A DNA stretch of 64,000 nucleotides from Aplectana chamaeleonis. Lineage: Eukaryota > Nematoda > Chromadorea > Rhabditida > Cosmocercidae. Made by a program: the position numbers and the translations under genes. Numbering within the stretch: position 1 is the stretch's first letter; each line of letters starts with the position of its first letter. The notes beneath the pieces were generated by a model. It did no database searches and was not told the origin of the DNA. It saw only the letters and a list, made by a program, of their open reading frames with translations. Positions 46,941 to 56,494 of this stretch are shown here, in pieces. Location of the stretch: positions 310,001-374,000 of the forward strand of contig JAPDOI010000364.1 of assembly GCA_029168955.1 (NCBI GenBank), in the 5' to 3' direction.

Positions 46941-47881
46941 TTAAATGGGGGGCGGGTTCACAGGCAACATTAAGTGGGCGGGGCTTGTAGTAGGCTGGGT
47001 GGTCTTCTATATTCGTGGGCTCGACGCCCAGTCGATAAAATTCGAAGGGGCTCGTCTCTCAGGCTCATCAGAATCAGCGACTTGTCTTAAAGGCAGTGTT
47101 CACGATGAAAATTGTTTTTCTGTTTTCTCGCCTATGATGTCTCTGAAATCGTACAAGACCTTCTGGGAACGGAGTAATGGTCCCTCAAAATTTGAGCTAA
47201 GGAAACATGGTGGACGAGTTGTCCAAGGCTTGTAACTTCCGTCTTTTGCAGCCGATGTATGCGAGCTGACCTTAGTAAAGAGAGAAGCTGAGAATGAAGG
47301 AAAGAACGTGTCGAATGATTGGAAATAATCGCTCATCTCACGATCTTGAGCATTCATTTGTTTACGTCGGTGGGCGTATGATGCGCTTTTGAGGTTTGCC
47401 TTGCGCTCGAAATGGCAACTTCAGGCTGTTTTGGAGCTTTTCCTGGCTCGTTTTCATGCGTTCTTCCGACGTCAACGTTACATTGTGCCCCTCCACTACC
47501 CATTCCTAGTGGAATTTCAAACACATTTTTTATCGTGAACACTGCCTTTAAGAGCGGCTTGTTGCCCTGGCGCGAAACAGCTGCTCGCCCACTACAGTCA
47601 CTACCGCACCCGCAATAGCCACTACCACGGGCCACAAAACTTCGAATTTTGGACTCCACGCCCACTATCCCGCTGGCGACGCCGGCTTTTCGGCTGGGCG
47701 TGAAGCTGGTTTTTGTATGAGCAATTCGCTCATTCTGATGAGCCTGGGCGACGAGCTCCTTGGAATTTTATGGACTGGGCGTCGAGCCCACGAATATGGA
47801 AGACCACCCAGCCTACCACAAACCCCGCCCACTTGATTATGCCTATGGAACCGCCTCCACTTGAAACTACGGCCGCTTAGC
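46938..47881. mobile_element. Inverted-repeat element split by a family A MITE
   Basis: AAGTGGGCGGGG, GGCTGGGTGGTCTTC and GTGGGCTCGACGCCCAGTC on the left return inverted on the right between 47720 and 47875. The complete family A MITE at 47091-47547 lies in the middle. Confidence 0.65.
47091..47547. mobile_element. TTAA-flanked MITE (family A), complete copy
   Basis: Ends AGGCAGTGTTCACGAT and its complement, TTAA on both sides (47087-47090, 47548-47551). It provides the template that identifies the split copy at 2056-5753. No transposase; the TTAA target resembles piggyBac-type insertion. Confidence 0.85.
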
Positions 47882-48418
47882 AAAAAAGTGCATTGCGCGA
47901 CCACGTGTCTAACGCGTGCCTTGCGGAAAGTGGGCGGAACGTGATGGGTGTCAAGCTCCTTTCTTGATGTGTGCTTTCCACGTGGTAGACACGGCCTCGC
48001 CCCTATCTCCGCTATGGGCGCGCGCTCGTGCCAGAAGGGCGAGCACGTGCTCAACGCGTGTCTCGGGAAAAACATGCAAGTTGGCCTGGGCGTCGAGCTC
48101 CTTTTTGTGTGAGCTACACCGCTTTTTCGTCACATTTCTAACAACTCGAAAATACATTGAGCTGCATGTGCTTTTAGTTTACTAAACCTTCAAAGTATAG
48201 TTAGGCTTAAGAAATCTTCAAAAAAAATTCAGGGGAAGGTTGGGGGATTATGTTTTTTGGTTCTCAACGTTCCGCCATCGAAATAATTAAAAAATCAACT
48301 AGCAGCCTGAGATCGTTTTCTTTCTTAGGCCAAACGGCTTCATCCTCATTACGTGGATGGGATTAAATTACCGGCTACACCTGGGGTCTCGACATTCGTG
48401 CGTTGTGACACGAAAATA
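47882..48418. other. Interval upstream of the Gypsy LTR
   Basis: Partly repeats the CTGGGCGTCGAGCTCCTT words of the preceding element; otherwise nothing recognised. Confidence 0.35.
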
Positions 48419-49434
48419 TGTAAAGGTTTTTGTGTGACGATACAACGGCGCGATAACACAATATATGTGAATGCCTTGGGATGAGGAGGATGTGACCCCG
48501 AAGAATTCCCTTTTAATTTCCCTTCTGCGATCTCACGAGAAACCTTGACAAAATAGTCTAGCGGGAGAGTTTACCCGCACTGTAGTAACTCGGTCACCGA
48601 GTTTCTTTTCCTCACCTGGAAAACACGGATTAAAATGAAATCAATACAAACAATGTTCGCAAGGTATCCACGGTACTCAAACCGGTAGTTTTACAGGACA
48701 CAGGTTGTATACTTGTTTACTTGCAAACACTTCAAAAATAGTGGATGAGATACTAATTGAGCAGTTATGAGATTATTTATAAAATTGTCCCGAGGAAACT
48801 AAGAGAGATCAATGAGGACCGTTTAGCCTAGAAACTACCTGGCCGTTGTGGGTTTACCAACTGAGCGCGCGAGCTGGAACTCAAAGGAGGGCTATTCCAC
48901 GTACATATTGTGTGCGAAGCGCCACTGAAGACTGTAAAATTGGTTGATTTTAGGCTAGTCTTCGCCTTCTGATGTTTTTGCCGCTCCCGGCCTTTGGTGG
49001 TTCCCTATGAAGAAGTGGATCTCTCCACCAATCTGTACGTGAACAGTGATCGGGGATGTTTTTATTTGAATGCGAGTGCTCCACCGTTATTGGCTGGCCC
49101 CGCACATTTCTCACGCACAACTCAGATAGAGCCTTCACACTTCCCGCGGTACCACTAGCCGACGTCCCGTAGCCCTTCCCGCGGAAGGCCAGTAGATCGG
49201 TAGCGGGCAGTCGGCAGCGCTGTTTCGTTGACTGCCCGTACACGGTGAACACGCACTTTGCGGCCCTTCTGCCACCGCCGTACGGCTAATCTGATGACTG
49301 ACAGAAGAGAATCCTAAAGCAGTTTGCGGCACATTCAAAAATCACCTTTTAAGTAAAGGTCTTTTAAAACAAAATTTGAAAATTCCGCTCCTGGGGATTT
49401 CATCTTGATTCCCTCTTGACAAGTATGCAGTGAG

Positions 49435-49700
49435 TGTAGAAGCCCGCTTCTGGGCTGTGCTGCTGTATCGAGGCCGTCAGAGAGAAGTGATTTATTCACA
49501 AGTGAAGTATGCACACCGAGCTAACCCTTTTATAGGGTAGCGTTCATTATCATATCACACAATAACAAAACATAAATGATGACAGTATCATGTTCAAGTT
49601 GTTTGTTCTTCTTCCGTGATATCGCTTTTTTGTGATGGAGCCCGGTCTTGCCCGGTCTCCCCTAGGTCTTCTCCAAGTTGTTCTCGCGATAGTCGCGATA
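49435..49700 (-). repeat. 3' LTR of the BEL element
   Basis: 266 bases; + strand starts TGTAGAAGCCCGC and ends CTCGCGATAGTCGCGATA. Seven bases (CTCCCCT) are extra relative to the other LTR. No clear purine tract abuts it. Confidence 0.9.
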
Positions 49701-50025
49701 CTCCGGGCGGGACTTTGATAGTTCCGCAATCTTTCTTTGGAACTTCTCGCGCACCAATGTCCTTTGTTGGTTGCGAGCTGTTTCCCGATCGCTTCGATCG
49801 AGATCTTGTTGTTCTCAAGTTGTATCGTGGTGAAGGTTTGCACTCCGTTGAAGTCAGAAGAGCATCGTCCTGCCGACCTTCTTCCAACTCGAGTGGGATG
49901 AGGAGGTTGATCGGTCTTCTTATTACTCTTCCTTTTGATGATTTGAGCTCAACTTCGCTGGTCGAGTTGATTGCTGTGATTCTTCCCATACTCCTTGCAT
50001 TTCTCGGTAGGTTGGGAGCCATCAT
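49594..50025 (-). pseudogene. BEL integrase C-terminal region
   Basis: Continues the integrase frame with VELKSSKGRVIRRPINLLIP, the usual C-terminal DUF5641-like segment, then runs into the 3' LTR. The first part of the frame overlaps a stop-containing join at 50117. Confidence 0.7.
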
Positions 50026-50118
50026 AAGAACGACTTGTCCGATCTTTGGGCCTTTCGAAGTTGACCTTCCTTGTTTAAGAGATCTTTGGTGAAATGCTCT
50101 CAGTTCTGTCAGATAGTT

Positions 50119-51745
50119 TCAGTGCCACACCTTCCAGAATTTTCTTGTCAACTGATAAGAACTTTCCAACGCTTCCACTGCTTGATATCTCGTTCGTAGG
50201 AGAATGAGATCCTCGGGCGGGCGGTAGTCAGGATCCTGCTGCGTAGCTTCATATTCCAGTTCCAACGGGTGGGTTAGACAAATATCTTTTTGAATGAAGT
50301 CTATGGGCCTAATTGTAGGAGAGTCTTCCTCCCTGTCCGCTTCAACGTACGTCAAAGGACGGCTGTTGAGACAGGCTTCAATTTCGGTTAGGAGTGTCGT
50401 AGTGGTTTCGAAGTTTAACTTTTTGCGTCCGACGGCTTTGTACATGGCGTTCTTCACGGATTGAATTAGCCTTTCGTAAAATCCGCCTTTCCAAGGGGCG
50501 TACGGCGTGATATACTTTCACTCGATTCCTTGTTGCATACCAAATCGCTTTAGTTCACTGTTTTCCATCCATTCCTTGTAAGCTTCCGCAAGTATATCTT
50601 GGCCGAGCTTGAATGACGGGGCGTTGTCGCAGGTTATGCTCGCTGGAGTGCCTCTTCTGGCTACGAATATTCTTAGCGCGTTAATCACCGAAGATGTACT
50701 CGCGTCTGGCAACAATTCCAGGTGAATTAGTCTTGTCACAGCGCATGTGAAGATTGAACCATACGCCTTTGAGGTGTTATCAGAAGCTTCGCTGGTTTCT
50801 TTGAGATGTAGAGGACCAAACATGTCCATGCCGACATGAAGAAATGGCCTGCTTTCGATTACTCTCCAGGATGGCAGATTCTTGGCCTCAGAGTAGCGGA
50901 ACGGCAGGCTGTTGAACTTCTGACATGGAATACAACCTCGTACTGCCATTTTCACTTGTTTACGCAATCGCGGAATCCAGAAGTGCTGTCGGACGTTTGC
51001 CATGGTATGTGCAACAGAACAGTGGTATTGACCATGTGCCTTTTGAATCACTAATTTCGCAAGATCCGTCTCTGGAGCTAGTATCACAGGCAGTTTTGCG
51101 CTCTTCGATAGATTACTCTTGCCTAGCCGTCCATAGCATCTGTAGATTCCATCATCATCCTTTTTGATATTTAGGTGATTATTCGTTGTTGCCAAAATGA
51201 TTTTCTTGAATCGTTGCTGATGGATTTTCCAGATGAATTTTCTCGCTTGTTGGATGTTTCCGGACTTCAACTGTTCTGTTCCCTTTTGGGCCAGCATTTC
51301 CGGGATTGCCGTCTCCAGCCGTCGTTTTGTACGTTCCGGAAGTACTCTTGATACATTCGCGATGAATAGTAGAACTTATGCGCTTGTACAAAGTTGAGAA
51401 TCGAGCTAAGTTGAACAGTATCGATGGAGTATCTTCTCGATTCACTGACAGAACATTTCCATGGATTGCTTCGTTCTCCAAGTTTAGCAGAAAGGGTTGA
51501 TTCTCAGCTGGCCAGTGAGTGGCCTGCTGGGACAGTAGATCAGGGCCTTTCCACCAGATGCTTTGTTGAAATTCCTTCGCCATTGCTCCTCTAGTTCCAA
51601 CATCTGCGGGATTTTCATCAGTGCTTATGTATCCGAACTTCGTCACTAGTCCCCTTTCTTGGAGATTCTCGACAATCGCTTTGACTTCTTTCAGTCTGTT
51701 AGAAACGAGGCGCCCAACGTTCTTATCTGGCGCAATTTTCTTCAA
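50119..51745 (-). pseudogene. BEL RNase H end and integrase (interrupted)
   Basis: 51745-51330 gives the RNase H tail (STDENPADVGTRG). After a frame change near 51330 the integrase follows: HHCC zinc motif (AHGQYHC..H, CIPCQKF), Asp in VGMDMFGPLH, Asp in ITCDNAPSF, and the Glu in a GGFYERL segment just beyond a TGA at 50518. A third stop lies at 50117. Integrase would insert the DNA copy. Confidence 0.85.
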
Positions 51746-51748
51746 CCA

Positions 51749-53425
51749 TTACAGAACTATTTGAGAGTCTGTGAAGATTTTTATTGCATTAATCTTGATG
51801 GTTTGCTGGAGTTCTTCAATAATCGTCACCGCAAGCCTTGCTGCCATTGTAATAGCGTTCATTTCGAGTTTTGGAATGGTGCTATTTTCGTTCTTTTTTG
51901 GAAGTCTTGACTTGGCCATGAGGAGGTTAACTCTTCCATCATAGACGAGATATGCTACGGAACACATGGCAAATTTACTAGCATCTGCGAAAAGAATCAA
52001 GCTATGGCTAGCTGACTTGTCCGCCATTTTTCTTGGTAGTTTTATTTCAACATTGCCAGTTTCCAATAGAATATCGTACCACTTTTGGGCATCTGCGGCT
52101 GTCAGTTGTGTGTCCCAGTCGTAGTCCTTCGTCCAAAGGTACTGGAAGAACTGTTTTGGTTTTAACATGAGAGGAGTTAGCCATCCCATGGGATCGTATA
52201 CTGAAGCTATTGAACTCAGGATTGCTCTTTTTGTCGTGTTTGTTGTGCTCAGCAGATGGTTGTTGACTAGTAGTATGTCTTCTGTGGGTTTCCATCGAAT
52301 CCCGAGTACCTTCGGTTGCTTCTCCTGTGACATGTCCTTAGGATTGATTTGGGAGTTGAAGTTGGGGTCGTTCGAAGTGAATTCTCTTAGGTTCATGTTC
52401 AGCTCTTCAAAGATTTTCTTCGAAGTCTGGTATTTCTTCAAGGCTTCATGTGTGCTTTCAGCGCTGAAGAATAGGTTGTCGACGTAGAGGTTGGTATTTA
52501 TCTCCTCCAGAAATCCAGGTTCTTCTTTTGCTGAGTTTAGGTGAAATCGTATTGTTGCTGCCAGAAGGAATGGTGATGCATTGATTCCGAAGGTGACTCT
52601 GGTGAAGCGATAGACCACTGTGTTGTCCTTCGTAGGTGGTTTTGAAACATCTCTCAACCACAGACATCTGGTCGCGTCACGATCTTCTTCCTGGAGCCGC
52701 ACTTGAAGAAAGGCTTTTTCCACATCGGATGTTACTTCTATTCTTCCAGTTCGAAAACGCAGCATCATTCCAATGAGTTTCGGCAGTATGAGAGGGCCTT
52801 GGTGAAGAACGTCGTTGAGGCTCGGTTTGCCTCTATAATGCGCCGATGCGTCGAAGACGATTCTTTTTGGTGTCGTCTTCTTTTCAGGTGTGATGACAGC
52901 ATGATGCGGTAGATAGTGAATTATCTTGCCTTGACCGTCTTGAACTTCTGGAGCTTCTTCCAGAATGCCCTTTGCGAGTTGATCCTTTAAAATTTGATCG
53001 TATTCCTCAAGGAAACGGGAGTTGTTTCGGCATGTGCGAAAGAGTCCTTGCAGTCTCGCTTCGGCTATTTGTCTGTTATCTGGAAGATGTTCATGATTGT
53101 CCTTCCATGGCAGTTGGATGTGATATCCATCTGGCTTTTTGACGATCGTTTCGTTAAAGCGCTTCAGCACTGCCTCGTTGATTTGCTGTTTCTCCAGGTG
53201 ATGGGGTCCAGTAAACTCTTCTGTTCCTGATGACTCAAAGGTAAGGAACTGTTCCCATTTGCTTTGCTCTTCGTCTTTGGGCATAGTTAGCTGAACGTGA
53301 GCGTTGGTTTGCGTCACATCAGCTCCTTTCCAGACGCCATGTATCCGAATGAGGTTGAAATCAGATGGAGGCTTGAAAGAAGCTTCAGAATCTTGTTCCT
53401 CATGACTCCCCAGAGTTGGTCGCAA
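51749..53425 (-). pseudogene. pol: BEL reverse transcriptase and RNase H
   Basis: 558-residue open stretch. Fingers and palm: PKRIVFDASA, VTSDVEKAFLQV, and the catalytic box LYVDNLFF with Asn in the second Asp position. RNase H: LILFADAS, PKLEMNAI, IFTDSQIVL. The frame is cut by a TAA at 51746 directly after TDSQIVL and continues in the same frame (51745-51300). Copies DNA from the genomic RNA when intact. Confidence 0.9.
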
Positions 53426-54069
53426 CCAAGTAGTATCTGAGGATCCGTTAAATTTTCTGACGACACTGGAAGCTGGATTCCATGATTTTCAATGAAATGT
53501 AGATCTTCCATATTGTAGTGTGGTGTCGCCACATGGCTGGTTATGGCATCGTTCTTGTAGAGTTTGAACTCTAATATTTGTCCTTGATCGTCTTTCAGCT
53601 TAACTGGTACGACGTCGTGGTATTCTTCTTTTGTTTCGCTGGATCAAAACGTTGACAAGCGAAGAGTTTCTCGTCCTATACACGGCAACTGTAGATCATC
53701 GACGATGGATGATTGTATGAATGACAATTCTGATCCAGTGTCCAAGAGAATCCTTATGTTCTGCGACTTGAACGGACCGATTATCTGTGCTGATCCAGTG
53801 AGAAGCTGAGCCCTTTGCGTAGATTGCTTGCTGATCTGCAGTACGGCTTGACTGTTCACTACTGGAGATGAGTCTTCGTCGCTCTCAGGGAGGAGTGACA
53901 CGAAGTTCTGTGTGGTAGGTCTGGGTTGCCGGGGTGTCGAGTAACTTGTCTGTCTTTTGATTGTTATCTCGCGATGAGTTGTGTCTCGGAGAACGTTCAG
54001 GATTGTGCAACGAAGTGTGATGCTTCTGACCACATATTCTGCATCCTCGCTTGCTACAAGCTTCGGCAT
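53330..54069 (-). pseudogene. BEL aspartic protease region (interrupted)
   Basis: DTGSELSFIQ marks the retroviral-type aspartic protease, which would process the polyprotein inside the particle. The frame has a TGA near 53642 and then continues in the same frame with ILLGCDQLWGV. It changes frame into the reverse transcriptase near 53330-53430. Confidence 0.82.
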
Positions 54070-55396
54070 TGTGATCCGAACGTCCGCAGTTCCTGCAAAG
54101 CCTGTTACGATTGAAGAATGCTGTTCGTTGACTGAGGGGTGTCGTCGGGCAGTCGACCAAACGGTGAGAGGCCTGCTTGCAGTAGAGGCATTCGGAGGGC
54201 TGAAACTGTCGTCTGTTTCTGCTCCAAGAGTTCATAGTGACTGAGGTTTCAGTGAACGTGTTGCGACTGGTACTGCCTGATGATGCTTGGGCTTCTTCGA
54301 TAATCTCTTTCTTGGTGATGATGTCGTCCACTTCAGAGTAGAACTTGTCCCAGCTCCAATCCTTAGGATTCCTGAGCTCTGATTTCTTCTCTAAAATTTT
54401 CAGTTGGATTTGCTCATTAAATTTTCTGAAGATTTGCGTGAGCAATTGCCTCTGGTTCACGTCTTCTTCTTTTGTTGCCAACTGAGCCATGGATGTCGCG
54501 ATTGTATCCAAGAGTTTCCGTTGCTGACAAGTGGACGGTCCCTCTGCCTTGAGGTTCTCCAGCCTTCGATAGAGTTGATCAATGATAGTCTCATTGTTGC
54601 CATAGCGCTTCTGCAGCCATTGAACGGCTTCCATGTAGTTAGCTTCCGTGATTTGAAAACGCGAAATGGCTTCCTTCACATCACCCAGGAGTGCCTTGAT
54701 CAGATAATTAAATTTCATCAAGGGAGGTATCGGTTGATCGTGAACATTGGTTCTGAAGATTTGCCAGAAGTTGTCCCATTCCCAGTTTCTTCCAGAAAAG
54801 TTGGGGACTGGCAGTGTTGGGAGCAGTGAATGTCGCCTTGTGAAATCAGTTGTTTGGATCACTGGTGGTTCCATTCGCTGGAGTGTGACTTCGACTCCAA
54901 CTTCGTGTTCTAGCAGATCCAGCTTCAGTCTCTCAGCTTTCTCCATCACTTCATCTGTTGAGAGCTGGTACTCTTGAATATCCTCAAGTCCAGTAGAGCG
55001 TTCGTCTTCTTCGAGTCCCTCATATCCAAGCTCGAGCTTATCCATCGCTTCTTCCATCGAAATCATGGCTGCGTCAAGCACTCGTATTGACTGCTTCACT
55101 TTAAGTAGCTGGTGCTCTAACTGCTCTCGTGGAAGACGTGACCCGTCCGCCTCCGATTGTTCGATGACATCCGAAGCATCGCTCACCGCTCTCGTGAGTA
55201 GATTCTTTGACCTGGTTACTCTCGCCTTATGAGTCCTCAACGACAGAGCACCACCTCGTGAAGTGCGAGATTCTTCAACGTTGGATCGTGCGGTCAGCTT
55301 CGGAGCACTGTTAACAGCTCTCGTGAGCCGATTTTGGGTACGAGACACCCTTCCTTTGTAAGTCCTCAACGACATAGCAGTAAACAGAGGTGACAC
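53885..55396 (-). CDS. gag: BEL Gag polyprotein (nucleocapsid with CCHC knuckles)
   Basis: 503-residue frame. Residues 1-80 hold a twice-repeated basic motif (LRTYKGRVSRTQNRLTRAV and LRTHKARVTRSKNLLTRAV). The middle is a DUF1759-type capsid region (LPVPNFSGRNWEWDNFW, KFNYLIKALLGD, YGNNETIIDQLYRRLENL). The C-terminal part carries two CX2CX4HX4C knuckles (CLYCKQASHRLVDC, CRNCGRSDHNAEAC) and a third variant (CRICGQKHHTSLH). Ends with a frame that overlaps the protease frame, so pol was probably made by frameshifting. This is the only undamaged BEL frame. Confidence 0.88.
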   Translation of the reverse strand: MSPLFTAMSLRTYKGRVSRTQNRLTRAVNSAPKLTARSNVEESRTSRGGALSLRTHKARVTRSKNLLTRAVSDASDVIEQSEADGSRLPREQLEHQLLKVKQSIRVLDAAMISMEEAMDKLELGYEGLEEDERSTGLEDIQEYQLSTDEVMEKAERLKLDLLEHEVGVEVTLQRMEPPVIQTTDFTRRHSLLPTLPVPNFSGRNWEWDNFWQIFRTNVHDQPIPPLMKFNYLIKALLGDVKEAISRFQITEANYMEAVQWLQKRYGNNETIIDQLYRRLENLKAEGPSTCQQRKLLDTIATSMAQLATKEEDVNQRQLLTQIFRKFNEQIQLKILEKKSELRNPKDWSWDKFYSEVDDIITKKEIIEEAQASSGSTSRNTFTETSVTMNSWSRNRRQFQPSECLYCKQASHRLVDCPTTPLSQRTAFFNRNRLCRNCGRSDHNAEACSKRGCRICGQKHHTSLHNPERSPRHNSSRDNNQKTDKLLDTPATQTYHTELRVTPP

Positions 55397-55622
55397 ACGG
55401 AGCGATGGACAAATCTAGCCTTTTATCACAGGACAGTGAAGACTTAAGACGCACCTTCTAGGATACCTTGATCGACCAACCAGCAGCCACAATGATCAAG
55501 CACCAGATCAAATCGATCGAGCGTTGTCAGCCAATTCCACCAGAGAGACACCAGGAGCCAACGTCTTCTAACGCTTGTGCTAGATTCCAGCCAGCTGCCA
55601 CACGTATCGATCCCAGATTCAC

Positions 55623-55638
55623 CAGAGCCGATGCACCA
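55623..55638 (-). promoter_or_regulatory. BEL primer binding site (tRNA-Gly-like)
   Basis: On the - strand TGGTGCATCGGC directly follows the 5' LTR. These 12 bases complement the 3' end (GCCGATGCA plus CCA) of glycine tRNA with a GCATCGG acceptor stem. Confidence 0.65.
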
Positions 55639-55897
55639 TGTAGAAGCCCGCTTCTGGGCTGTGCTGCTGTATCGAGGCCGTCGGAGAGAAGTGATTTAAT
55701 CACAAGTGAAGTATGCACACCGAGCTAACCCTTTTATAGGGTAGCGTTCATTATCATATCACACAATAACAAAACATAAATGATCACAGTATCATATTCA
55801 AGTTGTTTGTTCTTCTTCCGTGATATCGTTTTTTTGTGATGGAGCCCGGTCTTGCCCGGTAGGTCTTCTCCTAGTTGTTCTCGCGATAGTCGCGATA
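55639..55897 (-). repeat. 5' LTR of the BEL element
   Basis: 259 bases, same ends as the 3' LTR. Followed on the - strand directly by the primer binding site. Confidence 0.9.
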
Positions 55898-56464
55898 GTG
55901 AGCTTCTACGGGGAAGCTTCCTACACTGACTGCTTCTTGCAGCCTTCCCTTTCGCAGATGCCATTAACGGACAGTGGTTCACCTGCCCAAAACCAGCGTC
56001 GCACATAGCGCGGGTTTCGGAAAGAGTCTCAACACAGCGTTCTCTGCTCAGCAATTGTTCATTGGCTCCACTTTAGTATGTGGTGCAATGATGATCCCAA
56101 TGTGGGAGTCGATGAGTGAGTGTTCGATGACCCCCAGGAGTAGCCGACTGCCCGCCGACACTCCGCGGGAAGACTGGAAAACCTCTCTCTCCGCGGGAAG
56201 TGGGGCGCTGTGCCACGCCCACGAAATTGTGGCCGCGCGAAGTCGACTAGCCCGACTTGGCCGGCGGGAAGTGGGCTGTTTTTATCTGAGGAGAGTGTGT
56301 CGATGATCACGTAAACGGCCGAACGGTCATCGATTGCGCGAGAATTATGCAATACCGGAAATGAGAGAGAACGAAGAAATGATTATACATAAAGAAGGAA
56401 TAAAGAACATAATGAATAATACATAATGAACACAAAAAAACACATTCAAGACACTATACTGACA

Positions 56465-56476
56465 TCTCCCTCCCCT
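56465..56476 (-). promoter_or_regulatory. Gypsy polypurine tract
   Basis: AGGGGAGGGAGA on the - strand, directly before TGTCAG at the start of the 3' LTR; the plus-strand primer for reverse transcription. Confidence 0.85.
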
Positions 56477-56494
56477 AAACACAGGCTGTTCCGC

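Larger units (their letters stand above)
49435..55897 (-). mobile_element. BEL/Pao LTR retrotransposon, complete but inactive
   Basis: 6463 bases, flanked by the 5-bp duplication GTGAG (49430-49434, 55898-55902). LTRs are 49435-49700 and 55639-55897, differing by about six substitutions and one 7-base indel, so insertion is fairly recent. Domain order on the - strand is gag with zinc knuckles, aspartic protease, reverse transcriptase, RNase H, integrase, typical of BEL/Pao. At least four in-frame stops and two shifts are present. Confidence 0.93.
48419..56464 (-). repeat. 3' LTR of the Gypsy element, split by the BEL insertion
   Basis: In - orientation it starts TGTCAG right after the polypurine tract (56464) and ends CTTTACA (48419), TG...CA as required. 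Without the BEL element and one GTGAG copy it is about 1578 bases. Its last 147 bases match 63854-64000 with about ten differences by eye. Confidence 0.82.

Noticed and set aside
48950..49338. Possible envelope frame near the left end of the Gypsy element
   Set aside because: It lies within the LTR as defined by the polypurine tract and LTR ends, and has no signal or membrane segment.
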